This document shows positions 51,037-58,780 of a stretch of 64,000 nt of DNA, in pieces. Each line of letters starts with the position of its first letter. Positions within the stretch are counted from its first letter, which is position 1. The position numbers were made by a program, and so were the translations under genes. Source of the stretch: Brevundimonas mediterranea (GTDB lineage Bacteria > Pseudomonadota > Alphaproteobacteria > Caulobacterales > Caulobacteraceae). The stretch spans positions 62,001 through 126,000 of the forward strand of contig NZ_JACIDA010000002.1 of assembly GCF_014196125.1 (NCBI RefSeq), read 5' to 3'. Under the pieces are notes generated by a model. The model was not told the DNA's origin and searched no databases. It saw only the letters and a list, made by a program, of their open reading frames with translations.

Positions 51037-51843
51037 CTATTCCGGTTTGCGGAAACGCAGGGTCATGCGGTCGCTTTCGCCGACCGCATCGAAGGTCGCG
51101 CGCTGATCGGGGGTCAGGGCGGCCGAGCCGTCGCGGGCCTGGGACTGGCGCACCGGCGGCAGGGTCCAGACGCCGAACGGGTGGTCGTGGTCGTCCCTGG
51201 GATTGGCGTTCAGCTCGCTGCGGGCCTCCAGCACGAAGCCGGCGTCCTGGGCCTCGTGGATCACATAGCTTTCGGGCACATAGCCGGTCGAGGCGACGTC
51301 GGCGACGTTCAGCCCCTCGGCGCTGCGGTGCTGTTCGACCGCCAGGATCCCGCCGGGCTTCAGGGCGGCGTAGAAGGCCTTCAGATAGGGCTGGGTGCGG
51401 CCGTCGCGCGACCAGTTGTGGAAGGCGCGGGCCACCAGGATGAAATCGGCCGAGCCGGCCTCGACCCCCATGCCCTCCAGGGGCCGGTTGACGCCGACAT
51501 AGCGGCCGCCCGTCGCCGCCGCATAGGGCTCCAGGATATGCCGCCACCAGCTGGCGCCGCCCGGTTCGATCTCGACCACCGTCATGCCGGGCGTCAGGCC
51601 CCAGAAGGTCAGAGCCTCGTAAGGGCGGCGGGCGGCGTCGCGGGCGCGGTCGGCGGCGGGACGGGTCTCGGCGGCGACGGCGGCTTGCAGCGCCGTGTCC
51701 TCCTCGAAGCTCGGGATGGCGCTGGACAGGGCCGAGCGCGGCGGAGTCCAGGCGCCCTGGGTAGGGGCGGTTTGAGACTGAGCGGCCGTCGTCGCGGCGA
51801 CGGTCGACAGCAGGGCGGCGAGGCCGAAGGCGGCGAGACGCAT
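51037..51843 (-). CDS. Second exported methyltransferase-like paralogue, degenerate SAM motif
   Basis: 268 residues. Signal peptide ([20 protein letters not shown]). Same fold and ending ([13 protein letters not shown]) as the downstream gene at 50035. Motif I reads [21 protein letters not shown]: the GxGxx turn is altered, so SAM binding may be lost. [14 protein letters not shown] and [12 protein letters not shown] are kept. AAGGA precedes the ATG. The pair probably arose by tandem duplication. Confidence 0.82.
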   Translation of the reverse strand: MRLAAFGLAALLSTVAATTAAQSQTAPTQGAWTPPRSALSSAIPSFEEDTALQAAVAAETRPAADRARDAARRPYEALTFWGLTPGMTVVEIEPGGASWWRHILEPYAAATGGRYVGVNRPLEGMGVEAGSADFILVARAFHNWSRDGRTQPYLKAFYAALKPGGILAVEQHRSAEGLNVADVASTGYVPESYVIHEAQDAGFVLEARSELNANPRDDHDHPFGVWTLPPVRQSQARDGSAALTPDQRATFDAVGESDRMTLRFRKPE

Positions 51844-52075
51844 GGGGTGTTCCTTCATCCGGGGTGATCTTCAATACGGGGCGCAGCGGCCGGCGCAAAT
51901 GACGATCGTGAGACGCGGGGATTGGTCGCGCACGGCCGCCCCCTTGACGCCGGTTCGGCGCATCCCATTTCATCTCTCGAGAGCGCCGGTTCCGGGCTCT
52001 CCAGACCGACGGCGCCGATTTCGGGTCGCCGGGCTGAACTCCTACCGTCCGGGCAAACCGCCGGGCGGCTCAACC

Positions 52076-52095
52076 TTGCTGATCCTCAGGAGGAT
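52076..52095 (+). promoter_or_regulatory. Possible RNA thermometer over the hsp20 Shine-Dalgarno
   Basis: TTGCT (52076-52080) is followed by ATCCT-CAGG-AGGAT (52082-52095). The Shine-Dalgarno AGGAGG (52088-52093), six bases before the ATG, is partly paired in this hairpin. TTGCT can also pair with AGGA with a bulged G, as in ROSE elements, which control small heat-shock genes in alphaproteobacteria. Confidence 0.55.
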
Positions 52096-52099
52096 GCTG

Positions 52100-52573
52100 A
52101 TGCGTACCTATGATTTTACCCCGCTGTACCGTTCGGCCGTCGGTTTCGACCGTCTGGCCAATCTGCTGGAAACCGCCGCGCGGACCAGCCAGGACGGCGG
52201 CTATCCGCCCTATAATATCGAGACCACGGGCGAGAACGCCTATCGCATCGAGATCGCCGTCGCCGGATTCTCTCCCGACGAGCTGAATATCGAGGTGAAG
52301 GAAAACCTGCTGACCGTGACCGGCCGCAAAACCGCCAATGACGACGCCGAGGCGCAGAAGACCTATCTGCACCGCGGCCTCGCCGAGCGCGATTTCGAGC
52401 GCCGCTTCCAGCTGGCCGACTATGTGGTCGTGAGCGAGGCCAATCTGGTCAACGGCCTGCTGTCGATTTCGCTGAAGCGCGAACTGCCCGAGGCGCTGAA
52501 GCCCCGCCGCATCGAGATCGGCGGCGCCCAGCCCCTGATCGAGGGCAAAACCGACAAGGCCAAGGCGGCCTGA
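52100..52573 (+). CDS. hsp20: Small heat-shock protein Hsp20
   Basis: 157 residues. Holdase of the IbpA class: N-terminal arm [21 protein letters not shown], alpha-crystallin domain (~35-130; [30 protein letters not shown] in outline, [11 protein letters not shown]) and a tail with EIGGAQP. It protects unfolding proteins in the cytoplasm. The ATG at 52100 has AGGAGG at the right distance; the ATG at 52094 abuts it and is unlikely. Translation may be temperature-controlled. Confidence 0.95.
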   Translation: MRTYDFTPLYRSAVGFDRLANLLETAARTSQDGGYPPYNIETTGENAYRIEIAVAGFSPDELNIEVKENLLTVTGRKTANDDAEAQKTYLHRGLAERDFERRFQLADYVVVSEANLVNGLLSISLKRELPEALKPRRIEIGGAQPLIEGKTDKAKAA

Positions 52574-52591
52574 TCGGTCCATCCGAACTGG

Positions 52592-52617
52592 AAAGGGCGG
52601 CGTTCGCGCCGCCCTTT
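52592..52617. terminator. Bidirectional terminator between hsp20 and rppH
   Basis: AAAGGGCGGCG, loop TTCG, CGCCGCCCTTT, followed by TTT; an 11-bp stem. Confidence 0.92.
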
Positions 52618-52619
52618 TT

Positions 52620-53096
52620 TTATGTCGTCAGGTGCGCGAAGGCGGCTACCACCTGTTCGTAGGCCGGGCGTTTGAACGGCACGATCAGGTCGCAGGCCTC
52701 GGACAGAGCACCCCAGCGCCAAGCGTCGAACTCGATCTCGTCGTCGGCGGCCAGGTCGATCTCGCTCTCTTCGCCGGTGAAGCGGAAGGCGAACCACTGC
52801 TGCCGCTGACCCACGAAGCCGCGCCAGGCCTTGGGATTGTTCATCGCCTCGGGTGGGAAGTCGTACAGGATCCAGTCGTCGGTCCGCGCCAGGAACTCGA
52901 CCGAGACGACCCCGGTCTCCTCGCGCAGTTCGCGCAGGGCGGCGGCCAGCAGATCCTCGCCCTCGTCCACGCCGCCTTGCGGAAACTGCCAGTTATGCGG
53001 GCCGGGCGTGGCGTGGCGGCGACCGTACCAGACCTGGCCGTCGGCGTTGAACAGCACGACCCCGACATTGGGGCGGTACAGACTGAGGTCGGTCAT
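52620..53096 (-). CDS. rppH: RNA pyrophosphohydrolase
   Basis: 158 residues. The Nudix box GGVDEGEDLLAAALRELREETG (in outline; catalytic REEXEE glutamates) lies near 41-62, and the N-terminus YRPNVGVVLFN and WQFPQGG are those of RppH/NudH. It removes pyrophosphate from 5' triphosphate RNA ends, starting decay, and may also cut dinucleoside polyphosphates. It overlaps the deacetylase-like gene by one base (TAATG). Confidence 0.94.
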   Translation of the reverse strand: MTDLSLYRPNVGVVLFNADGQVWYGRRHATPGPHNWQFPQGGVDEGEDLLAAALRELREETGVVSVEFLARTDDWILYDFPPEAMNNPKAWRGFVGQRQQWFAFRFTGEESEIDLAADDEIEFDAWRWGALSEACDLIVPFKRPAYEQVVAAFAHLTT

Positions 53097-54292
53097 TAAC
53101 GGCCGGGCCGCAGGGTCATGGCCGAGGCCGGCGCCAGTTGCAGGCCGCGCTGTTCCAGACCGGCGGTCCAGCGGGCGGCGGCCTCGACCGTCACCGGATA
53201 GGAGAAGCCGGTCCCCAGGGCCGAGCCGCGCAGCTTGGCCTGGGCTTCCAGACTGTTCAGGGCGGCGATGATGGCGGCGGGGGACTGGGTCTGGTCGATC
53301 ACCTTGTCGGCGCTGGCGCGGGCCCAGGCGCCGGGACGGCGCTGGAACGAACCGTCGTCGAGGAAGGCGATCCCGCGCTGGCGCAGGGTCGACAGGAAGG
53401 CGTTCATCCCCGTGTCCGAGGTCGCGAACCGGTCGCCCAGATAGTTGGTGACGCCGAAATAGCCGACAGCGCGGCCCAGCAGCCAGTCCATCTTGGCGTG
53501 AACATCGTCGGGGGTTCCGCTGGCCAACAGGGTATAGGGGCCGGGGTCGTTGTCGGGATAGCCGCTGGGCTCCATCGGCATTTCCAGCATGACCTCATGG
53601 CCCTGGGCGCGAGCCTGGTCGATCCAGGACTGGAGATTGTCGGCATAGGGCACGAAGCTGAGCGTCACCTCGGGGGGCAGGCGTTCGATGGCCGCGCGGG
53701 TGGTGACGGCGTTCAGCCCCAGGCCGCCGACGATCAGGGCCACGCGCGGCTTGCCGTTCGAGCGGAAGGGCCGGGCATAGGCCTGGGCCGGAACGCGGCC
53801 GTCGGGCGCGATCATCGGCAGGGGGCCGCTGGGACCGGGTTGCGACAGGCCGGCGATCGGGGCCTTGGGCAGCGGAGACGCCGCCTGGACGGGCGCGCTA
53901 TAGCTGGCCCCGCCCGCGACGGTGGCCCCGTCCGGCAGGGTGATCACCGCCTCGCCGCCTGCGGCGCCGCTGGGGTCCCCGGTTCCGGTCAGGTCCTGAT
54001 ACAGGCCCATGGCCCCCATGGAGAAGGCCTCGAACCCGGTCGGGGCCGGGGCGGGCGCGGCCTCTTCACGATGCAGGGCGATCCGGGCTGAAGGCGTGCC
54101 GGCGCGCGGGTCGCCGAGGACGGTCAGAAACAGGGCCGTCGCGGACAGCAGGAAGAGGCCGGAAAGCCCCGCGATCACCGGCGGCTTCTTCAGCGCGGCG
54201 ACGACAGGTTTCAGGCTCGGCTTTCCACGCGCCGCGGGCGGAGAACCGGCGGCGGCGGCGAGGGCGGACTGGCGTTTGGCGAACATGGACAC
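53096..54292 (-). CDS. Divergent polysaccharide deacetylase family protein (YibQ-like)
   Basis: 398 residues. A membrane anchor at ~34-56 (VIAGLSGLFLLSATALFL) and a Pro/Ala-rich linker are followed by the divergent deacetylase domain (~175-395; KPRVALIVGGLGLNAVTTRAAIERLPPEVTLSFVPY in outline, EMPMEPSGYPDNDPGP). The family (COG2861) is placed near carbohydrate esterases; substrate unknown, likely cell-wall glycan. It usually lies by envC/ctpA and rppH in alphaproteobacteria; here with rppH. Confidence 0.9.
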   Translation of the reverse strand: MSMFAKRQSALAAAAGSPPAARGKPSLKPVVAALKKPPVIAGLSGLFLLSATALFLTVLGDPRAGTPSARIALHREEAAPAPAPTGFEAFSMGAMGLYQDLTGTGDPSGAAGGEAVITLPDGATVAGGASYSAPVQAASPLPKAPIAGLSQPGPSGPLPMIAPDGRVPAQAYARPFRSNGKPRVALIVGGLGLNAVTTRAAIERLPPEVTLSFVPYADNLQSWIDQARAQGHEVMLEMPMEPSGYPDNDPGPYTLLASGTPDDVHAKMDWLLGRAVGYFGVTNYLGDRFATSDTGMNAFLSTLRQRGIAFLDDGSFQRRPGAWARASADKVIDQTQSPAAIIAALNSLEAQAKLRGSALGTGFSYPVTVEAAARWTAGLEQRGLQLAPASAMTLRPGR

Positions 54293-54451
54293 GGGGCGGA
54301 ATCCTTCACGCCCAGTCTTGCACCGCGCCGGTTAAGAAACCCTAACGGCGGGTTCACCATGACCTTTCCTATCGCGACCTGTCATGGAACGTGCGTTGAC
54401 GGGGGCGTTTCGGCTCTTTCACATGCCGGTCTCCCCGCTGCCGACTAGGAC

Positions 54452-57157
54452 ATGCCGATGATGACCCCCGCCGCCGACGACGCCCTGCGCGAAGAAGTCC
54501 GACTGCTGGGCGGCATTCTGGGCGAGGTCATTCGTCAGGAAGGCGGCCAGGATCTGTTCGATCATGTGGAGGCGGTGCGCCAGGCCTCGGTCGCCTATCA
54601 CCGCGACCCGGCCTCGCATCCGGCCAAGCGGCTGGAGAAGCTGTTGACCGCCATGACGGTGGATCAGGCCGCCGGCCTGGCCCACGGCTTCGCCCTGTTC
54701 TCCCTGCTGGCCAATATCGCCGAGGATCGCGCCACCCGTCGTCGCGCCCAGGACCAGGTCGTGGCCGGCGCCCGTCCCGACACGCCCGAAGGCGCCCTGC
54801 AACGGCTGGCCGAACAGAAGGTGGACAAGGCGGCGGTGCGCGCCCTGCTGGACGAGGCCCTGGTCTCGCCGGTCCTGACCGCCCACCCGTCCGAGGTGCG
54901 GCGCAAGAGCGTCATCGACCGGATCGCCGCCGTCAGCGACATGCTGGACGCCTGCGACAAGGCCGGCGACGCCTGTTCAGCCGCCCAGATCAACCAACCC
55001 CTGCGCCGCCAGATCGTCATCCTGTGGGCCACGCGTCTGGTCCGCACCCAGGGACTGGTGGTGCAGGACGAGATCGACACCGTCGTCTCCTTCCTGGACC
55101 GCATCTTCCTGCGCGTCGCGCCGAAGCAGTTGTCGGCCTGGCGGCGTCTGCTGGACGCCCCGGACCTTCAGCCCTTCATGCGGGTCGGCACCTGGGTCGG
55201 CGGCGATCGGGACGGCAATCCGAACGTCGACGGCGCCGTGCTGGCCGCCGCCTTCCGCACCCAGTCGCGCGCCGTCCTGGGCTATTACCTGGAAGAGGTT
55301 CACGCCCTGGGCGCCGAGCTCAGTCTGGCGGCCGAACTGGCCCAGGTCTCGCCGGAACTGGCCGTCCTGGCGGACGCCGCCCACGACCCGTCCCCCCATC
55401 GCGCCGACGAACCCTATCGACGCGCCCTGACCGGCGTCTACGGCCGCCTGGCCGCCACCTATGAGGCGCGGGGCGGAACCCCGCCGCCCCGTCGCGCCGT
55501 TGTCGCCGCCGAGCCCTACCCCGGCCCCGACGCATTCGAGGCCGATCTGAAGATCATGCGCGACAGCCTGGTGGCGTATAATGGCGAGGTCTTCGCCGAC
55601 GACCGGCTCAGCGACCTGGTCACCGCCGTCGAGATCTTCGGCTTTCACATGGCGACCCTGGACCTGCGCCAGAACTCGGACGTCCACGAACGGGTCGTCG
55701 CCGATCTGCTGAAGACGGCCGGGGTCTGCGCCGACTATTCCGGCCTGGACGAAGAGGGGCGGCTTGCGGTGCTGGCCGCAGAACTGGCCTCGCCGCGCCT
55801 GTTGTTCAGCCCCTATGCCGAGTATGCGGCCGAAACCCTGAAGGAGCGCGGCATTCTTCAGGCCGCCGCCGAGGCCCTGGCCGCTTTCGGCCCTCAGGCG
55901 ATCCGCACCCATATCGTCTCCAAGACCGACGCGGCCTCGGACCTGCTGGAGGTCTATCTGCTGCTCAAGGAGGTCGGCCTCTATCGCCCCGAGAATCCCG
56001 CCGCCTGCCCGATCCAGGCCGCCCCCCTGTTCGAGACCATCGAGGACCTGCGCGCCTCGCGTCCGACGTTGGAGCGCCTGCTGAAGGAGCCGTCCGCCCT
56101 GGCCGTCGCCAAGGCGCGCGGCGTTCAGGAAGTGATGATCGGCTATTCGGACTCCAACAAGGACGGCTCGTATCTGACCTCGGGCTGGGAGCTGCACGAG
56201 GCCTCGCGCGCCCTGGTCGAGGTGACCAAGGCCGCCGGCCTGAAGCTGCAGCTGTTCCACGGGCGCGGCGGCACGGTCGGGCGCGGCGGAGGTTCGTCCT
56301 TCGCCGGGGTGCTGGCCCAGCCGGAAGGCACGGTCCAGGGCCGCATCCGCACCACCGAACAGGGCGAGGTCATCGCCAACAAGTACGGCGAGCCCGAGAT
56401 CGCCCTGCGCAACCTCGACGCCCTGACCTGCGGCGCCGTCCTGGCCTCGCTGGACCAGGGCAAGGATCACGTCTTCACCGCCGACCACGGCGCCACCCTG
56501 TCGGACCTGTCCGCTCGGTCGATGGCCGCCTATCGCAAGCTGGTCTATGAGACCGACGGCTTCGTCGACTATTACCGCGCCGCCACCCCCATCGCCGAGA
56601 TCGCCGACCTGAAGATCGGCTCGCGCCCGTCATCGCGCACCGCCTCGACCCGGATCGAGGATCTGCGGGCCATTCCCTGGGTGTTCAGCTGGTCGCAGAG
56701 CCGGGTCATGCTGCCCGGCTGGTTCGGTTTCGGTTCGGCGGTCCAAGGCCAGGACATGGCCGAACTGAAGGCCATGGCCGAGGTCTGGCCCTTCTTCCGC
56801 ACCCTGGTCCAGAACATGGAAATGGTCATGGCCAAGTCGGACATGACCGTGGCCCGCCGTTACGCCACCCTGGTGCCCGATCCGGCGCTGGCGGCGCGCA
56901 TCTATGGCGAGATCCGCGACGAGTGGCAGAGAACCCACGACGCCGTCCTGGCCATCACCGGTCATGACAAGCTGTTGGGCGGCCAACCCGAACTGGATCG
57001 GCTGATCCGGCTGCGCATGCCCTATGTCGAGCCGCTGAACCATGTTCAGATCGAACTGATCCGCCGCCGTCGCGCCGGCGACGAGAACCCCCGCGTCCGC
57101 GAGGGGATCTTGTTGGCCATCAACGGGGTGGCGGCAGGGCTGCGCAACAGCGGCTGA
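54452..57157 (+). CDS. ppc: Phosphoenolpyruvate carboxylase
   Basis: 901 residues. Adds bicarbonate to PEP to make oxaloacetate. Motifs: TAHPSEVRRKS near 147-157 with the catalytic histidine, VGGDRDGNPNVDG, GYSDSNKDGSYLTSGWEL, FHGRGGTVGRGGG and the IRTTEQGEVIANKYG loop. The C-terminus ends LRNSG as in other Ppc. Start at ATG 54452, with ATG 54458 as a possible alternative. Confidence 0.97.
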   Translation: MPMMTPAADDALREEVRLLGGILGEVIRQEGGQDLFDHVEAVRQASVAYHRDPASHPAKRLEKLLTAMTVDQAAGLAHGFALFSLLANIAEDRATRRRAQDQVVAGARPDTPEGALQRLAEQKVDKAAVRALLDEALVSPVLTAHPSEVRRKSVIDRIAAVSDMLDACDKAGDACSAAQINQPLRRQIVILWATRLVRTQGLVVQDEIDTVVSFLDRIFLRVAPKQLSAWRRLLDAPDLQPFMRVGTWVGGDRDGNPNVDGAVLAAAFRTQSRAVLGYYLEEVHALGAELSLAAELAQVSPELAVLADAAHDPSPHRADEPYRRALTGVYGRLAATYEARGGTPPPRRAVVAAEPYPGPDAFEADLKIMRDSLVAYNGEVFADDRLSDLVTAVEIFGFHMATLDLRQNSDVHERVVADLLKTAGVCADYSGLDEEGRLAVLAAELASPRLLFSPYAEYAAETLKERGILQAAAEALAAFGPQAIRTHIVSKTDAASDLLEVYLLLKEVGLYRPENPAACPIQAAPLFETIEDLRASRPTLERLLKEPSALAVAKARGVQEVMIGYSDSNKDGSYLTSGWELHEASRALVEVTKAAGLKLQLFHGRGGTVGRGGGSSFAGVLAQPEGTVQGRIRTTEQGEVIANKYGEPEIALRNLDALTCGAVLASLDQGKDHVFTADHGATLSDLSARSMAAYRKLVYETDGFVDYYRAATPIAEIADLKIGSRPSSRTASTRIEDLRAIPWVFSWSQSRVMLPGWFGFGSAVQGQDMAELKAMAEVWPFFRTLVQNMEMVMAKSDMTVARRYATLVPDPALAARIYGEIRDEWQRTHDAVLAITGHDKLLGGQPELDRLIRLRMPYVEPLNHVQIELIRRRRAGDENPRVREGILLAINGVAAGLRNSG

Positions 57158-57296
57158 TTACGGCCGCAACCATGACGCCGATTTAACCCGCCTGTCTTGG
57201 ATCGGCGGCTGAACCCTCATTGAGCTGTTACACAACACGCGTATTGCGCCTTCGTCGCCGTTTCGAGCGATTATCTTTCTCTTTAGGAGCAAAGCG

Positions 57297-57635
57297 ATGA
57301 AGGTTCTCTCCCCCGTTCTCTTCGCCGTCGCCGTCCTGTCCGTGTCCCCCGCCTTGGCCCAAAGCGATGACGCGCGGATCGCCTTCCGCGATCTGGACCT
57401 GTCCTCGGCCGCGGGCGCCGCCGCCTTCGACGGCCGCGTCGACCAGGCCGCCGCAGACCTGTGCCGCAACTTCACCGTTACGGGCAGCCGGATCGTTCGC
57501 AGCCACGCCTGCCGCTCGGCCGTTCGCGCCGAGGCGATGCGCCAACTGCCGCGTTCGCGCCAGGTCGACTACGCCCGCGCCCCGCGCGACGCCCGTCAGG
57601 TCGCCCAGGTCGTCGGCCTGTTCGCCAACAGCTGA
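57297..57635 (+). CDS. UrcA family exported protein
   Basis: 112 residues. Signal peptide (VLSPVLFAVAVLSVSPALAQ), then IAFRDLDLSSAAGAAAFDGRVDQAAADLC in outline, with two cysteines (DLCRN, HACRS) that probably form a disulfide. This is the UrcA layout, a family of unknown function widespread in Caulobacterales and Sphingomonadales. TAGGAGC precedes the ATG. Confidence 0.88.
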   Translation: MKVLSPVLFAVAVLSVSPALAQSDDARIAFRDLDLSSAAGAAAFDGRVDQAAADLCRNFTVTGSRIVRSHACRSAVRAEAMRQLPRSRQVDYARAPRDARQVAQVVGLFANS

Positions 57636-57684
57636 TCCCGGCCAGACCGGCGAAGGGCGCACGTCGCCCTTCGCCGCGTCCGAC

Positions 57685-58650
57685 CTACAGCCATTTCGTG
57701 CGTTTGAAGGTGATGTACAGGCCGACGCAGACCGCGACGATCAGGCCCATCACGGCGGCGTAGCCGTAACGCCAGTGAAGTTCGGGCATGAACTCGAAAT
57801 TCATCCCATAGATGCCGGCGATAGCGGTCGGCACGGCCAGCAGCGCCGCCCATGAGGCCAGCTTGCGCGTGATCACCCCCTGCCGCTGCTGTTCCAGCAG
57901 ATTGGCGACCTCGAACACCGAGGCCAGGATGTCCGTCAGCCCGTTCAACCGGCTGTTCACCCGACGCACATGGTCGGCGATGTCGCGGAAATAGGGTCGG
58001 ATGTCCGGGTCGATACAGGGCAGGTCCAGCGACTGCAGCCGACCCGCCACCTCCTCCATCGGCCCCAGGATGCGCCGGAACTTCAGCAGTTCGCGGCGCA
58101 GGGTGAACAGGCGGCGGATCTCGCGCCGCGACAGGAAGGCCTCCAGCGCGCGCTGCTCCAGCTCCAGCACGCTGTCCTCCGCCCCGTCGACGATCGGCAC
58201 ATAGGCGTCGGCGATGAAGTCCAGCACCCCGTGCAGGACGAAATCGGGACCGGCGCGAAGCTGTTCGGGGGAGGCCTCCAGCTGGGCGCGCAGGGCCGTG
58301 TGCGACCGGGCCGAGCCGTGGCGAATGCTGATGACGTGGTCCGTGCCGACGAAGACGTGGGTCTCGCCATAGCGGATGACGTCGTCCACCTTTTCGGCGG
58401 TGCGGGCGACGACGAACAGTTCGTGGCCATAGACTTCGACCTTGGGCATCTGGTGGGCCGACAGGGCGTCCTCGACCGCCAGGGGGTGCAGGTGGAACCG
58501 TTTCACCAGAACGTCGAACTCGGCGTCGGTCGGCTCGTGCAGGCCGATCCAGACGAATTCGCCGGGTTTCATCGTCAGGCCTTTTTCCGTCAGCGGCGCC
58601 GCCCGCACGCGCTTGCCGTCACGATAGACGTAGGAGGCGACGACGGACAT
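57685..58650 (-). CDS. corA: CorA-type magnesium transporter
   Basis: 321 residues from the ATG at 58650. Large cytoplasmic alpha/beta domain (VWIGLHEPTDAEFDVLVKRF, LHPLAVEDALS) followed by two C-terminal helices with the GMN signature (GIYGMNFEFMPEL) between them; pentameric channel for Mg2+ or Co2+. Residues DHVISIRHG and the IADAYVPIVDGAEDSVLELE helix match CorA. Longer in-frame starts lack similarity. Confidence 0.94.
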   Translation of the reverse strand: MSVVASYVYRDGKRVRAAPLTEKGLTMKPGEFVWIGLHEPTDAEFDVLVKRFHLHPLAVEDALSAHQMPKVEVYGHELFVVARTAEKVDDVIRYGETHVFVGTDHVISIRHGSARSHTALRAQLEASPEQLRAGPDFVLHGVLDFIADAYVPIVDGAEDSVLELEQRALEAFLSRREIRRLFTLRRELLKFRRILGPMEEVAGRLQSLDLPCIDPDIRPYFRDIADHVRRVNSRLNGLTDILASVFEVANLLEQQRQGVITRKLASWAALLAVPTAIAGIYGMNFEFMPELHWRYGYAAVMGLIVAVCVGLYITFKRTKWL

Positions 58651-58709
58651 GCGGGCGTTTCTCTCGGCGGATTCTGATCCTGATCTAGTCCAGGTCGCGC
58701 CCAAACGAA

Positions 58710-58737
58710 ACGGCCGGCGGATCGCTCCGCCGGCCGT
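58710..58737. terminator. Terminator between the M3 peptidase and corA genes
   Basis: ACGGCCGGCGGA, loop TCGC, TCCGCCGGCCGT; a 12-bp perfect stem in the gap after the peptidase gene, whose transcription runs into it. Confidence 0.75.
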
Positions 58738-58780
58738 TCACTCATTCAGTCCAATTCGGCCGAAGGCCGACAGGCCAGGA

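Noticed and set aside
54386..54409. GGAAC-CGTT pair upstream of ppc
   Set aside because: The spacer is 15 bases, outside the usual 16-17, and ppc is a housekeeping gene; kept out of the EcfG promoter list.
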